Shown: positions 45,900 to 56,124, counted from the stretch's first letter. The stretch is DNA of 64,000 bases from Leeuwenhoekiella polynyae (GCF_004104075.1 NZ_QOVK01000008.1:102999-166998), one strand, 5' to 3'. The notes: a model not told the origin generated them from the letters alone. A program made the numbers and translations.

Positions 45900-46676
45900 C
45901 TAAAACAATTTGGTATTCAATTTTCTAAGCTTAATAGCAGTGAGTACTTTTTTAGTATAAAGCGGGAAATCTGCATTTTGAATCCATCCAAAATATCCGG
46001 GTTCATTCTCAAGAACATCTTCTACCTTTTTTCCTTTGTGCTTTCCGAAAGAAAAAATCTCTTCACCTTCTTTATTAAAAGCTATAAAACCGGCAAAGTC
46101 TGCAAACTTCTTACGAGCACTAAATTCTGCCAGACTCTTCATATTATTTTCTAAATCCTCATAACGGTCAAGTTGAGATTTTAAAACTTCATAAGTTGCT
46201 ATCGTATCGGCTTCTGCACTATGCGCATCTTCTAAAGTTTGATCACAATAGAATTTATAAGCTGCACTCAAGGTACGCTGCTCCATTTTATGAAAAATGG
46301 TCTGTACATCTATCGCATTACGGTTTTTCATATCAAAATCAACATCGGCACGAAGCATTTCTTCGGCAAGTAGCGGAATATCAAAGCGATTGGAGTTAAA
46401 ACCGGCCAAATCTGAATCTTTTATCAGATTATTTATTGTTACCGCGAGCTCTTTAAAAGTGGGTTTATCAGCAACATCTTCGTCCTTAATTCCGTGTACT
46501 GCAGTTGTCTCTGCCGGAATAGGAATTGTGGGGTTTACAAGCCAAGTGTGTTTTTCTTCTTTTCCATCAGGAAAAACTTTAAGTACAGATATTTCAACTA
46601 TGCGGTCTTGAGCAACATTGATTCCTGTTGTCTCAAGATCAAAAAAACAGATGGGTCTGGATAGGTTTAAGTTCAT
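45900..46676 (-). CDS. DnaQ-like 3'-5' exonuclease
   Basis: This 258-residue DEDDh exonuclease has ExoI FFDLETTG (D13, E15), ExoII GFNSNRFDIPLLAEEML and ExoIII with the His in DAHSAEADTIATYEVL. The C-terminal 45 residues (FSFGKHKGKKVEDVLENE) match the small domain found at the end of exonuclease X-like proteins. I start it at ATG 46676 (MNLNLSRPICFF). The frame begins earlier at a GTG (46694), but an exact -7 promoter box overlaps that GTG, so it cannot be translated from that promoter. Likely role: DNA repair or proofreading-type degradation. Confidence 0.9.
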   Translation of the reverse strand: MNLNLSRPICFFDLETTGINVAQDRIVEISVLKVFPDGKEEKHTWLVNPTIPIPAETTAVHGIKDEDVADKPTFKELAVTINNLIKDSDLAGFNSNRFDIPLLAEEMLRADVDFDMKNRNAIDVQTIFHKMEQRTLSAAYKFYCDQTLEDAHSAEADTIATYEVLKSQLDRYEDLENNMKSLAEFSARKKFADFAGFIAFNKEGEEIFSFGKHKGKKVEDVLENEPGYFGWIQNADFPLYTKKVLTAIKLRKLNTKLF

Positions 46677-46693
46677 AGATTGTTCAATTTTCA

Positions 46694-46701
46694 CAAAAGT
46701 A
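46694..46701 (-). promoter_or_regulatory. -7 element of the exonuclease promoter
   Basis: TACTTTTG on the minus strand exactly matches TAnnTTTG and overlaps the possible GTG start at 46694. This favours transcription starting downstream of it and translation from the ATG at 46676. Confidence 0.5.
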
Positions 46702-46783
46702 CAATTACCTTAAGCAATACTCTAACTTTTTAAAAATCTATCACATCTACTTAAAAAAGATTTTAAAAATTAATCCAACAAAA

Positions 46784-46806
46784 AACCTCCCTGTATTAGG
46801 GAGGTT
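46784..46806 (-). terminator. Terminator after the lipoyl E2 gene
   Basis: A 9-bp stem (AACCTCCCT / AGGGAGGTT, 5-base loop) is followed on the minus strand by a run of six T. It lies 22 bases beyond the stop of the E2 gene at 46829 and before the exonuclease promoter. Confidence 0.85.
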
Positions 46807-46828
46807 CATCTGATGTATTTGCTGAAAT

Positions 46829-48166
46829 TTATACTTGTCTGTCAACGTCCCAAGCTTCAAGATACTGAGCAACGCGTTGAACAAATTGCCCACCAAGCGC
46901 ACCATTTACGACACGATGATCGTATGAATGCGACAAGAACATTTTATGACGAATTCCTATAAAGTCACCATCTGGAGTTTCAATTACAGCAGGAACTTTA
47001 CGTATAGCTCCTAATGCTAAAATCCCCACTTGTGGCTGATTGATTATGGGTGTTCCCATCACGCTGCCAAAAGTACCCACATTTGTCACCGTATACGTTC
47101 CGCCTTGTGTATCATCTGGTTTTAATTTACCCTGTCTGGCTCTAGAAGCTAAATCATTAACGGCTTTTGCCATACCTACCAGATTAAGCTGATCTGCATT
47201 TTTAATAACCGGAACAATTAGATTTCCGTCAGATAATGCAGCTGCCATACCCAAGTTTATATTTTTACGTTTAATTATCTTATCCCCATCAACCGAGATA
47301 TTGATCATAGGAAAATCACGTATGGTTTTTGCCACAGCTTCCATAAAAATTGGAGTAAATGTAAGCTTCTCGCCTTCCCGCTTCTGAAAATCATTCTTAA
47401 TACGCTCTCTCCATTTCCAGATTGCAGTAACATCAACTTCTATGAACGACTGCACGTGCGCAGAGGTCTGTACAGAAGCTATCATATGTTTTGAAATCAT
47501 TTTGCCCATACGGCTCATTTCAATAATCTCGTCTTCTCCACTTACACTAACTGGAGTTGGCGCTTCTTTTGGAGCTGCTTTAGTGGGTTCTGATTTTGGT
47601 TTTGTAACCGGAGCTTTACCAGATTTACGTGTTTCAACATATTTTAGAATATCGTCTTTCGTAACACGCCCTTCAAGACCAGTACCCGAAATTTTATCTA
47701 ATTCTTCCTGTTCTATACCTTCTTGTTGCGCAATATTTTTAACTAAAGGAGAATAAAATCGATCTCCGTCGTTGCTTATTGCCGATGCTCCTACAGTTTC
47801 TTTTGCTGCATTTACCAATTGTGCTGCTTCGTCTGCACTTGTTTCAGTGTGTTTTTCTTCAGCTTCTTCAGTAGTTACACATTCTTCTTCAATTGCAGAA
47901 TCTGTTTGATCATCAGAAGAATCTCCTTCAATCTCGATAATAGCGATAGTTTGCCCCACCTGAACCACATCGTCAGCTTCAAATAACTTCTCGATGAGTA
48001 CACCTTCTACTTCGCTAGGAACTTCACTATCAACTTTATCAGTGGCAATCTCAACAACCGGTTCGTCCATTTCTATGGTGTCCCCTACCTCTTTGAGCCA
48101 GTTTGTCACTGTAGCTTCAGCGACGCTTTCTCCCATTTTCGGTAATTTTAGTTCAAATTTTGCCAT
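46829..48166 (-). CDS. Dihydrolipoamide acyltransferase (E2) of a 2-oxoacid dehydrogenase
   Basis: This core acyltransferase of a 2-oxoacid dehydrogenase complex has 445 residues. It shows one lipoyl domain (lipoyl Lys K44 in EIATDKVDSE), an acidic linker, a peripheral subunit-binding domain (VKNIAQQEGIEQEELDKISG) and the catalytic domain (from about residue 215). One lipoyl domain and its sequence type fit the branched-chain or pyruvate E2 of Bacteroidetes. The catalytic HxxxD-G motif reads H417-RVV-N421-G, with Asn in place of Asp. E1 and E3 genes are not adjacent. The terminator at 46784 ends this transcript. Confidence 0.92.
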   Translation of the reverse strand: MAKFELKLPKMGESVAEATVTNWLKEVGDTIEMDEPVVEIATDKVDSEVPSEVEGVLIEKLFEADDVVQVGQTIAIIEIEGDSSDDQTDSAIEEECVTTEEAEEKHTETSADEAAQLVNAAKETVGASAISNDGDRFYSPLVKNIAQQEGIEQEELDKISGTGLEGRVTKDDILKYVETRKSGKAPVTKPKSEPTKAAPKEAPTPVSVSGEDEIIEMSRMGKMISKHMIASVQTSAHVQSFIEVDVTAIWKWRERIKNDFQKREGEKLTFTPIFMEAVAKTIRDFPMINISVDGDKIIKRKNINLGMAAALSDGNLIVPVIKNADQLNLVGMAKAVNDLASRARQGKLKPDDTQGGTYTVTNVGTFGSVMGTPIINQPQVGILALGAIRKVPAVIETPDGDFIGIRHKMFLSHSYDHRVVNGALGGQFVQRVAQYLEAWDVDRQV

Positions 48167-48249
48167 ATTATCAAAATAATTATTAGTTGACTTTATATTT
48201 TTGCGAAATTAATAAAAATAAACGTATTCCGCTTTATATTACTAAAGAA

Positions 48250-49368
48250 CTACCATTTTATGAGTTCTCCCTGACTTGTAGAAGTATCGCTTCCCACGCT
48301 AAAATTACAATTTGGGGGTCGTATGCGAAACCTATTTTTACTGTTTTTTAACAACTGCATGGCTCTTAAAACCTCACCAACTTCAAGATCTTGAAGGTCA
48401 AAAATCACGGTTGCAGAAGTTTTCTGCAATTGCGATATCTCAGTAAAGGCTATCACTTTCAAAGATTGATAATTTTTCAGATGGAAAGTTTTGGGTATGT
48501 CTGATTGCTTTGACACCCAAAAAATAGTTTTATCTGCAGCTCTGTTTTCTGGTTTGTCGCGTTTATTCGACTTAGTTTCGGCAATCAATTTTAAAACCAA
48601 AATAAGAATACCATTTACAAACCTACCTTTTGAAAAATGCTTTTTCTGAAAGGTCTGCATAGCTTTGTAAAATCTTCTGTGGTATTTTCTATTTTTAATC
48701 GTGCTCTCTCCCTTAAAATGCAACGCAGTTAACTGACCAAAATAATAATTCTTATAACCGTTTTGAATCAATTTATAGCTCAGGTCTATGTCTTCTCCAT
48801 ACATAAAATAATCTTCATCAAAGCCATCAACATCATTGAATACACCCTTTCTAATAAATAAAAATGCCCCCACTAAAACCGGAACTTCCCCAATCTCATC
48901 TTGAGCTAACTGATTCGCGTAATATTTAGACGTGTCACCCGTTAATTTCTGAAAAGCAACTTCAATATTTGGAATATTTCTTTTACTCTCAGGCAAATAG
49001 GCACCTGTGCCGTCATTAAGTCGTATTCCTACTGCTCCTAAATCTTTTTTATCGCTTGAGAAGTCTAAGAGAATTTCAAAACAATTTTCTGGTAGTACGA
49101 CATCTGGATTTAGTATACAAATAAACTCACCTTTTGCTTGTTTTACACCTAGGTTATTTGCCTTTGAAAATCCCAAATTCTTTTTGTTCTCTATTAAAAG
49201 AACTTCAGGAAAATGGGTCTTAATGAGGTTTACACTTTCGTCCTCAGAATTGTTATCAATTACTATCATTTCTGACTCTAGCTTAGCTGTTGCGCGTTGA
49301 ACGCTCTCTAAACAAAGGTGTAGAAAATAAGGAGTTTTATAGTTGAGAATTAATACCGATAGCTTCAC
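48250..49368 (-). CDS. Family 2 glycosyltransferase
   Basis: This 372-residue GT-A-type glycosyltransferase has the N-terminal nucleotide-binding fold LSVLILNYKTPYFLHLCLES, IVIDNNSEDES, NLGFSKANNLG and the metal-binding region CILNPDVVLPEN. FDEDYFMYGEDIDLSYKLI is the typical acceptor-side motif of rhamnosyl- or related transferases. The C-terminal 110 residues are less conserved and include a Lys-rich stretch and no obvious membrane anchor. It lies between the E2 gene and recR (3-base gap to recR). It probably acts in surface polysaccharide or cell-envelope glycan synthesis. The donor sugar is unknown. Confidence 0.9.
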   Translation of the reverse strand: MKLSVLILNYKTPYFLHLCLESVQRATAKLESEMIVIDNNSEDESVNLIKTHFPEVLLIENKKNLGFSKANNLGVKQAKGEFICILNPDVVLPENCFEILLDFSSDKKDLGAVGIRLNDGTGAYLPESKRNIPNIEVAFQKLTGDTSKYYANQLAQDEIGEVPVLVGAFLFIRKGVFNDVDGFDEDYFMYGEDIDLSYKLIQNGYKNYYFGQLTALHFKGESTIKNRKYHRRFYKAMQTFQKKHFSKGRFVNGILILVLKLIAETKSNKRDKPENRAADKTIFWVSKQSDIPKTFHLKNYQSLKVIAFTEISQLQKTSATVIFDLQDLEVGEVLRAMQLLKNSKNRFRIRPPNCNFSVGSDTSTSQGELIKW

Positions 49369-49371
49369 AGG

Positions 49372-49989
49372 CTAATTCTTTAACGAATTTTCAAAAGGAA
49401 TCCTGTTAAGAATACTGCGTCCTAAAGTCACCTCATCTGCATATTCTAGCTCATCACCTACTGCAATCCCGCGAGCAATTGTAGAGGTTTTTATCCTGTA
49501 TTCTTCCAATTGCCTATAGATATAAAAATTTGTGGTATCGCCTTCCATAGTTGAGCTTAGTGCAAAAATTATTTCTTCTATCTCACCTGCTTTTACTTTT
49601 TCTACTAAAGAATGAATTGTTAAATCCTGAGGGCCAATCCCGTCTAGAGGAGATATTTTTCCGCCCAATACGTGGTATTGTCCGCGATACTGACTCGTGT
49701 TTTCTATTGCCATCACATCACGCACATCTTCTACCACACAAACCACCGAAGCATCTCGATTAGGGTTTGAACAAATTTCACAAAGCTCTACATCAGAAAT
49801 ATTATGGCAATTTTTACAAAACTTGATATCGGTACGTAATTTAGTAAGTGCTTGTGTAAGATGCTCAGTCTGACTCTCTGATTGCCTTAGTAAATGCAAC
49901 ACCAGCCGCAAGGCCGTACGCTTACCTATTCCCGGCAATTGAGACATCTCGTAAACTGCCTGCTCTAAAAGTTTTGATGAAAATTCCAT
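49372..49989 (-). CDS. recR: Recombination mediator protein RecR
   Basis: RecR helps load RecA at gaps together with RecO/RecF. At 205 residues it has the usual length: N-terminal helix-hairpin-helix ([17 protein letters not shown]), a four-Cys zinc finger ([16 protein letters not shown]) and a Toprim domain ([52 protein letters not shown]). It is the upstream gene of a pair with the family 2 glycosyltransferase, which is a frequent linkage in flavobacteria. Confidence 0.96.
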   Translation of the reverse strand: MEFSSKLLEQAVYEMSQLPGIGKRTALRLVLHLLRQSESQTEHLTQALTKLRTDIKFCKNCHNISDVELCEICSNPNRDASVVCVVEDVRDVMAIENTSQYRGQYHVLGGKISPLDGIGPQDLTIHSLVEKVKAGEIEEIIFALSSTMEGDTTNFYIYRQLEEYRIKTSTIARGIAVGDELEYADEVTLGRSILNRIPFENSLKN

Positions 49990-50121
49990 AGAAAAATAAA
50001 AGAATAGCGTTTCAAATCCGCTTGTCGCGTAAAGGTAACAAAGATTTTAAACCGAATAAAAAGCTTAAGAAAACTTGTTAAAACTTAATCCTACTGAAGT
50101 ATTCTAAGTAAATAGTGAAGA

Positions 50122-51249
50122 CTATAACTTCTTTTTTACTATGTCAAGAATTCGTGCAGAAGCTTTACCATCACCGTATGGATTATGAGCCTTGCTCATT
50201 GCTTTATAAGCCTCGGGCTGATCTAAAAGTTCTAAAATTGCTGATTTTAGCTTTATCGAATTTGTACCAGCTAATTTTACCGTCCCTGCGGTTACCGCTT
50301 CGGGACGCTCTGTAGTATCTCTCGTTACTAAAACTGGCTTGCCCAGTCCCGGAGCTTCCTCCTGAACGCCACCACTATCGGTAATGACAAAATAAGAAGC
50401 GTGCATAATCCAGATAAAATCTGGGTAATTCAGTGGTTCAATAAGTGAAACATTGGCAATATTGCCCAATATCTCGTGAACGGTATTTTTTACATTAGGA
50501 TTTAAGTGCACAGGATAAACCAAATGCACATCCTGACGCATTTCGGCAATTTCCTTAAAAACCTCACAGATACGTTGCATTCCTGCACCAAAATTTTCTC
50601 GACGGTGCCCCGTGATCAATATAATTTTTTTTGAACTGAATGGAATTTTTTCAGCGAAATGCGGTGTTTGCTGAGAAACCTTTATTACTGTTTCTTCTAA
50701 GGCATCAATAACTGTATTTCCAGTTATGAATATCTGAGATTCTTGGATATTTTCCGCTAAAAGATTGGCTTTAGATTTTTTAGTAGGTGCAAAATGAAAA
50801 TCTGCAATACGCGTCGTTAGCTGTCGATTAATTTCTTCAGGAAATGGAGATTGCTTATTGAAAGTGCGCAAACCTGCTTCTATATGTCCTACTCTCGCAC
50901 CAGCATAAAAGGCTGCCAAACTAGCTACCATACTAGTCGTGGTATCTCCATGTACAAAAACAAGCTCTGGCTTATACCTACTCAAAGGCTCTTTTAATGC
51001 TTCTAAAGCTCTAGCAGTAAGTGAAAATAAGTCCTGATTCTTCTTCATCAAATCCAGATCGTAATCTGCTTCAATCTCAAAAAAATCTAAAACCTGATCC
51101 AGCATTTCTCGATGCTGAGCTGTTATACAAACGCGTGTGTCAAAATAAGAGTCCTTTTTAAAATACTTAATAACAGGAGCCAGCTTTATAGCCTCAGGAC
51201 GTGTACCAAATACGAAAAGTACGGTCTTTTTTTTAGAGTCTGCCATCAA
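50122..51249 (-). CDS. wecB: UDP-N-acetylglucosamine 2-epimerase (non-hydrolysing)
   Basis: Interconverts UDP-GlcNAc and UDP-ManNAc for surface polysaccharides. The 375-residue GT-B-fold enzyme has [63 protein letters not shown] and the active-site [20 protein letters not shown] with [10 protein letters not shown]. It overlaps the dehydrogenase gene by 17 bases, so translation is coupled. It forms a three-gene operon with the two other nucleotide-sugar enzymes, without adjacent transferases or flippases. Confidence 0.94.
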   Translation of the reverse strand: MMADSKKKTVLFVFGTRPEAIKLAPVIKYFKKDSYFDTRVCITAQHREMLDQVLDFFEIEADYDLDLMKKNQDLFSLTARALEALKEPLSRYKPELVFVHGDTTTSMVASLAAFYAGARVGHIEAGLRTFNKQSPFPEEINRQLTTRIADFHFAPTKKSKANLLAENIQESQIFITGNTVIDALEETVIKVSQQTPHFAEKIPFSSKKIILITGHRRENFGAGMQRICEVFKEIAEMRQDVHLVYPVHLNPNVKNTVHEILGNIANVSLIEPLNYPDFIWIMHASYFVITDSGGVQEEAPGLGKPVLVTRDTTERPEAVTAGTVKLAGTNSIKLKSAILELLDQPEAYKAMSKAHNPYGDGKASARILDIVKKKL

Positions 51250-52504
51250 CCCCGTTTTTAAAAAATCCTTTTACATCATAGACAATAGCATTTTCCGCCT
51301 TTAGCAATTCAAAATCTATTTGCTCAAATGGAGCGTGTGCCACGGCTAAAACGACAGCCTCAAACTTTTTAGACTCAATACTATCTAATAATTCAAAACC
51401 ATATTCCTTTTTAACTACCTCAGGATCTGCAAGAGGATCATAAACTGAAACTTCAGCTCCGTATTCTTTTAAATCAGTTATAATATCTATAACTCGTGTA
51501 TTGCGAACATCTGGGCAATTCTCCTTAAAAGTAATTCCCATAACCAAAATTCGGCTGTTCTTAAGTTTGATATCTCTCTGTGCCATCAGTTTAACGACCT
51601 GGGATGCTACATAAGGCCCCATACTGTCATTCAATTTTCTTCCGGCTAAAATAATTTCGGGATGATAACCTACTTGTTTTGCTTTTTGAGCCAAGTAATA
51701 TGGATCTACACCTATGCAATGCCCACCTACTAAACCGGGTTTAAACGGAAGGAAATTCCATTTTGTACCGGCAGCTTCTAAAACCGCATTAGTATCAATA
51801 TCGAGAAGATTAAAGATTTTGGCGAGCTCATTTACAAAAGCAATGTTTATATCGCGCTGCGAATTTTCAATCACTTTTGCAGCTTCGGCAACTTTAATAG
51901 AAGTAGCCTTGTAGGTTCCGGCGGTTATAACGGAAGCGTATAATTCATCAATTTGAGTTGCAATTTCGGGTGTAGAACCTGAAGTCACTTTTCTAATTTT
52001 ATCTACCGTATGGATTTTGTCACCAGGATTGATACGTTCTGGTGAGTAACCTGCATAAAAGTCTTTATTGTAAACTAAGCCTGTTTCTTTCTCTAGAATA
52101 GGAATACAAATCTCTTCTGTAACACCAGGATAAACAGTAGACTCATAAATCACAATATCGCCTTTTTTAAGATACTTGCTAACTAATTCACTTGCACTTA
52201 TCAAAGGTGATAAATCAGGATTATTATTCTGATCGATTGGTGTAGGAACCGTTATAATGTAGACGTTGGATTCTGCTAAATGATCTGACTCAGCCGTACA
52301 GAACAGTCCATACGCTGTAGATTGCTCTTTTTTTAAAACAGCATTTAAGGTGGTTGTTTCAAGTTCGCCTGTTTTATCAAAGCCTGTATTTAACTGTTGA
52401 ATTCTATTTGAATTGATATCAAAGCCGGTAGTAGCATATTTTGTTGCAAACAAGCTTGCTAGCGGTAAGCCCACATAACCCAGCCCAATAATTCCAATCT
52501 TCAT
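51233..52504 (-). CDS. tviB: UDP-N-acetylhexosamine 6-dehydrogenase (TviB/WbpO type)
   Basis: This NAD-dependent enzyme oxidises C6 of UDP-GlcNAc/UDP-GalNAc to the uronic acid. It is 423 residues long, close to TviB (425). Motifs are the Rossmann [44 protein letters not shown], the catalytic Cys in [15 protein letters not shown] and the C-terminal [13 protein letters not shown]. Sequence blocks such as [20 protein letters not shown] resemble the Vi-antigen/WbpO enzymes more than WecC. It overlaps wecB by 17 bases, and its start shares one base with the upstream epimerase stop. Confidence 0.9.
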   Translation of the reverse strand: MKIGIIGLGYVGLPLASLFATKYATTGFDINSNRIQQLNTGFDKTGELETTTLNAVLKKEQSTAYGLFCTAESDHLAESNVYIITVPTPIDQNNNPDLSPLISASELVSKYLKKGDIVIYESTVYPGVTEEICIPILEKETGLVYNKDFYAGYSPERINPGDKIHTVDKIRKVTSGSTPEIATQIDELYASVITAGTYKATSIKVAEAAKVIENSQRDINIAFVNELAKIFNLLDIDTNAVLEAAGTKWNFLPFKPGLVGGHCIGVDPYYLAQKAKQVGYHPEIILAGRKLNDSMGPYVASQVVKLMAQRDIKLKNSRILVMGITFKENCPDVRNTRVIDIITDLKEYGAEVSVYDPLADPEVVKKEYGFELLDSIESKKFEAVVLAVAHAPFEQIDFELLKAENAIVYDVKGFFKNGVDGRL

Positions 52505-53511
52505 TAAGTTTCTATTTTCAAATTCTCATAATACCAGTCAATAGCTTTAGTTAAACCTTCAGATATATCACAGTGTGGATTATACCCTAATAGATTTATA
52601 GCTTTTTGTATAGAAGCCAAAGAATGCGGCACATCACCTGGACGCTCCGGCCCAAATTCAGGTTTAATTTTAGCTAACGAACTGTCGTAATTAAGTAATC
52701 GTTCTTTGAGCAAATTTACTAATTCAATTAATGTGGTACGCTCTCCAAAAGCAATATTATAGATTTCGTTTAAAGCTCGCTTATTTGAAGTCGTTAATGC
52801 TAATAAATTAGCTTCTACAACGTTATCGACATAAGTATAATCTCTAGAAAAAGAACCATCACCATTAATTACAGGAGATTTACCTTGTAGTAAAGATGAT
52901 ACAAATTTGGGGATTACCGCAGCATAAGCACCGTTAGGGTCTTGTTTTGGCCCAAAAACATTGAAATAACGTAAACCTATACTATCAAAATCAAAAGATT
53001 GTTTATAAACTTCTGCGTATAACTCATTAATTAATTTTGTTACTGCATAAGGTGATAGTGGTCTACCAATTTCACTTTCAATTTTTGGTAAAGCTTCATT
53101 ATCACCGTAAGTTGAAGAACTTGCCGCAAAAACAAACCGTTTTACTTTGGCCAATCTCGCTGCTTCAATAACATTTAGAAATCCTGTTACATTAACATTA
53201 TGTGTATTTAAAGGGGTCTTTAAACTCCTTGGAACAGATCCTAAAGCTGCCTGATGACTTACGTAATCAAAATTTTGCATCACTTTTGAACACGTATCAA
53301 AATCTCTTATATCACCTTCTATAAATTCAAAAGACGAATTGTTATAAAATTCTTTGATGTTTTCGAATTTACCTGTAGATAAATTATCTAAACATTTAAC
53401 ATTAGCACCTAGTTCTAGCAATGCCTTAATTAAATGCGAGCCTATAAAGCCACAGCCCCCAGTAACAAAAACATTCTTGCTTTTTAACTGCTTAAAATTT
53501 GTATTTCTCAT
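52504..53511 (-). CDS. wbpP: UDP-N-acetylglucosamine 4-epimerase (WbpP/TviC type)
   Basis: Converts UDP-GlcNAc to UDP-GalNAc (or the uronic acids). The 335-residue extended SDR protein has the NAD-binding [18 protein letters not shown], the catalytic triad region AASSSTYGD and [15 protein letters not shown] (YxxxK), and [17 protein letters not shown]. The pattern STYGD-x3[17 protein letters not shown] is the WbpP/TviC form. It is the first gene of the three-gene operon. Together the products yield UDP-ManNAc and UDP-GalNAc-uronic acid-type donors for capsule or lipopolysaccharide. Confidence 0.9.
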   Translation of the reverse strand: MRNTNFKQLKSKNVFVTGGCGFIGSHLIKALLELGANVKCLDNLSTGKFENIKEFYNNSSFEFIEGDIRDFDTCSKVMQNFDYVSHQAALGSVPRSLKTPLNTHNVNVTGFLNVIEAARLAKVKRFVFAASSSTYGDNEALPKIESEIGRPLSPYAVTKLINELYAEVYKQSFDFDSIGLRYFNVFGPKQDPNGAYAAVIPKFVSSLLQGKSPVINGDGSFSRDYTYVDNVVEANLLALTTSNKRALNEIYNIAFGERTTLIELVNLLKERLLNYDSSLAKIKPEFGPERPGDVPHSLASIQKAINLLGYNPHCDISEGLTKAIDWYYENLKIET

Positions 53512-53639
53512 GAAGTAGGGATCAAGACTGCTAATATATTATTTTTTTATTGAAAAACTTTAACTTTTATTTAACTTGATTTTACTATTTAACATCTTTT
53601 AGATTTTGACGTTAAACTTTTACTAAACGGATTAAGTAA

Positions 53640-53671
53640 TTCGTGTCTAAGAAAAATCAATAGTAAATTTG
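53640..53671 (+). promoter_or_regulatory. Promoter of the dps gene
   Basis: TAAATTTG (53664-53671) is an exact -7 element, with TTCG (53640-53643, one mismatch to TTTG) exactly 20 bases upstream. It lies 29 bases before the dps ATG. Confidence 0.55.
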
Positions 53672-53700
53672 ATCTACATAAATAATTTTTATCAAAGTGT

Positions 53701-54192
53701 ATGAATTACCTGAATTTAAATACCGAAAAAACAGAAGCTACAGTTGAAAATCTTAATATACTTCTTGCCGACTATCATTTATATTATCAGAAACTTAGAA
53801 ACTTTCACTGGAATGTAATTGGCGAAAACTTTTTTGATCTTCACGCAAAGTTTGAAGAAATGTATACTGATACATTAGTTAAGATTGATGAAGTAGCCGA
53901 ACGAATCTTAACCTTACGCTATCAGCCAATAAGTAATCTTACAGATTATTTAAAATTATCTAATATTGAAGAAGCTCCAAGTGAAATTAAAGATATTGAG
54001 ATGGTAAAAATACTTTTAGACGACCACAGTTTACTGTTAAAGCAAATGCGATCTACTGTAAAAACTGCAGACGAAGGTGGTGATGAAGGTACCATAGACT
54101 TATTAGGTGGTTATATAAGAGAGTTAGAAAAAACAAGTTGGATGTTAGACTCATGGAGAATGACCAAAACTTCAAACCATAAAAAATCGTAA
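53701..54192 (+). CDS. dps: Dps-family DNA-binding ferritin-like protein
   Basis: This iron-oxidising mini-ferritin is 163 residues long. The inter-subunit ferroxidase site is complete and keeps Dps spacing: H36 in NFHWNV, H48 and E52 in DLHAKFEEMY, then D63 and E67 in KIDEVAERIL. The residue usually Asp at the second position is Glu here. It protects DNA and sequesters iron under oxidative stress or starvation. It is monocistronic or paired with the mscS gene 33 bases downstream. Confidence 0.93.
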   Translation: MNYLNLNTEKTEATVENLNILLADYHLYYQKLRNFHWNVIGENFFDLHAKFEEMYTDTLVKIDEVAERILTLRYQPISNLTDYLKLSNIEEAPSEIKDIEMVKILLDDHSLLLKQMRSTVKTADEGGDEGTIDLLGGYIRELEKTSWMLDSWRMTKTSNHKKS

Positions 54193-54225
54193 ATTATAAA
54201 ATATAACTAAGCTATATTATTATCT

Positions 54226-55173
54226 ATGCTAATATTACAAGAAGCTGCATCAAAATCTGACCTAACCTTTTTAGGGTTTGATCTTTACAAACTAATAGAC
54301 AAACTTCAAGGTTGGGGCGAGAGTTTAATTTTAAAACTACCCAATTTTATTGTTGCAGTTTTAGTTTTTGTAATTTTTTGGTTTATTGCTAAATATGTAT
54401 CCAGATTTGTTCGCAATATTTTAATGCGCAGCGTTGGACAAGATTCCATTAAAGTAATGGCGGGTCAAACTTCTTTTGCAATTACTGTATTGGTTGGTTT
54501 CTTTGTTGCATTAGGTATTATGGATTTAGATAAAGTTCTAACCTCGGTATTGGCAGGTGCCGGTGTTGTAGGTCTGGCAATTGGTCTGGCTTTACAGGGA
54601 ACTCTAAATAATACTTTTAGCGGAGTTATTTTAAGTTTTATGCCACGGCTGCAATTAGGAGACTGGGTAGAGACTAATGATTATGCAGGTGTTGTTGAGG
54701 ATATTACTTTACGCAATGTTACTTTAAGACAGTCAGATAATAATTATGTTATTGTACCTAACTCTAAAATTGTTGATTCTCCCTTTAAGAACTGGAGTCA
54801 AACAACTCGATCACGCGTTTTCATTAATTGTGGTGTTGGTTATGAAAGTGATTTAGAAAAAGTAAAAGAACTTACTTTAGAAAGCTTAAACAGTATTTTT
54901 GAACAGCAGAGTAAAGAGGAAATAGAATTTTATTACGAAGGTTTTGGGGACAGTTCTATAAACTTCGTTGCCCGATTTTGGGCCCCAGTTTCTAAACGAA
55001 GAGATATGCTCATCGCTCAAGATAAAGCTATCATAGCTATCAAGAAAACCTTTGATGCTAATGATATAAATATTCCATTCCCAATTCGTACTTTAGATTT
55101 TGGTAAAAACAAATTTAGATCAGAGACTATAACTATTGCCAACTCTGGTGAGGGTCAATCTTCAGAAGCATAA
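54226..55173 (+). CDS. MscS-family mechanosensitive ion channel
   Basis: This 315-residue membrane channel has three to four helices in the first 130 residues, including the pore helix VVGLAIGLALQGTLNNTFSGVIL. The MscS beta domain (PRLQLGDWVETNDYAGVVED, VIVPNSKIVDSPFKNWS) and the alpha/beta domain ending in NIPFPIRTLDFGKN follow. It matches the size of E. coli MscS (286) plus an N-terminal extension. Role: release of solutes under osmotic downshock. A lipoprotein gene starts 4 bases after its stop. Confidence 0.92.
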   Translation: MLILQEAASKSDLTFLGFDLYKLIDKLQGWGESLILKLPNFIVAVLVFVIFWFIAKYVSRFVRNILMRSVGQDSIKVMAGQTSFAITVLVGFFVALGIMDLDKVLTSVLAGAGVVGLAIGLALQGTLNNTFSGVILSFMPRLQLGDWVETNDYAGVVEDITLRNVTLRQSDNNYVIVPNSKIVDSPFKNWSQTTRSRVFINCGVGYESDLEKVKELTLESLNSIFEQQSKEEIEFYYEGFGDSSINFVARFWAPVSKRRDMLIAQDKAIIAIKKTFDANDINIPFPIRTLDFGKNKFRSETITIANSGEGQSSEA

Positions 55174-55177
55174 TCTT

Positions 55178-56059
55178 ATGTTTAAAACCGCCTTTTATTT
55201 CATTATAATTCTCTCTATTTTCAGTTGTCAGGATTATGGCAATCTCGATAAAAAAGGTGGCTTAGCTCGTAACCTCGCAGAAGTTTCTGGCTTAGCAGTT
55301 TTTGAAAATGATACCTTAATCTACACCGCTGCAGATCACGGAAATCCGAATTATATCTATGGATTAGATAGTAACGGCAATATTCAGCGGGAAATCGTAA
55401 TTAGTAATGCACCTAATGAAGATTGGGAGGATCTTACAACTGATCCAAATGGCACGCTTTACATTTCTGATACGGGAAATAATGAAAATGAGCGCGAAGA
55501 TCAATTTATTTATATCATTGAAAATTTCGCAAGCCTTGCAGCCACTTCAGATACCTTACACGCCAAACGTATTACATTTACACTTTCAGACCAAAAAGAT
55601 TACCCGCCAGATTTAAACAATCTTAATTTCGACATAGAGGCTTTGTTGTATAAAGAGGGCAGCTTATATATGTTTACCCGTAACAGAAGCCGGAATTTTG
55701 ACGGAACAACTAAAATATACAAACTTCCGGCGCGTCCCGGTAATTATCAGGCACAACTTATTGATCAATATGTTGTATGCGATAATCTAAACACATGTGC
55801 AGTTACAGGTGTTGCTCTATCTCCAAAAGGCGATAGAATTGCACTACTCACTTCAGATAAGATACTGATGCTCTCAGAATTTAAAGGGGAAAACTTTTTC
55901 TCTGGAAAAATTGAGACATTCGATCTTAACTACACCTCCCCAAAAGAAGGGATCGCTTTTAAAAATGACTCTACCCTATACATAGTAGATGAACGCAGGG
56001 CTCAGACCGGCGGAAATTTATATGAATATTCTCTTACAGGAAAAACACACCTTAAATAG
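55178..56059 (+). CDS. Lipoprotein with propeller-like sequence, unknown function
   Basis: I choose the ATG at 55178 because it gives a lipoprotein signal (MFKTAFYFIIILSIFSCQD, lipid-attached C17); the longer frame from 55136 overlaps the mscS gene and has no signal. The 293-residue product has repeated SGLAVFENDTLIYTAADHGN-like and TDPNGTLYISDTGN-like segments, as in SMP-30/NHL-type beta-propellers, and DWEDLTTDPNGTLYISD resembles proteins binding sugars or phytate-like ligands. No enzyme signature is clear. It is probably co-transcribed with mscS. Confidence 0.75.
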   Translation: MFKTAFYFIIILSIFSCQDYGNLDKKGGLARNLAEVSGLAVFENDTLIYTAADHGNPNYIYGLDSNGNIQREIVISNAPNEDWEDLTTDPNGTLYISDTGNNENEREDQFIYIIENFASLAATSDTLHAKRITFTLSDQKDYPPDLNNLNFDIEALLYKEGSLYMFTRNRSRNFDGTTKIYKLPARPGNYQAQLIDQYVVCDNLNTCAVTGVALSPKGDRIALLTSDKILMLSEFKGENFFSGKIETFDLNYTSPKEGIAFKNDSTLYIVDERRAQTGGNLYEYSLTGKTHLK

Positions 56060-56124
56060 GCTCGACAACATTCTTAAAAACTGTTCGTTTATAGTATTTT
56101 TAATCAGTACCAGACTTTAAATAT

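Noticed and set aside
46677..46694. GTG start of the exonuclease at 46694
   Set aside because: An exact TAnnTTTG box overlaps it, and the family normally starts just before the FFDLETTG motif, so the ATG at 46676 is used.
50122..53511. Nucleotide-sugar genes as part of a full capsule locus
   Set aside because: No transferase, flippase, polymerase or export gene lies within the surrounding 10 kb except a single family 2 transferase at 48250, so a locus cannot be claimed.
55136..55177. Longer start of the lipoprotein gene
   Set aside because: It overlaps the end of the mscS gene and gives no export signal, whereas ATG 55178 yields a good lipobox.
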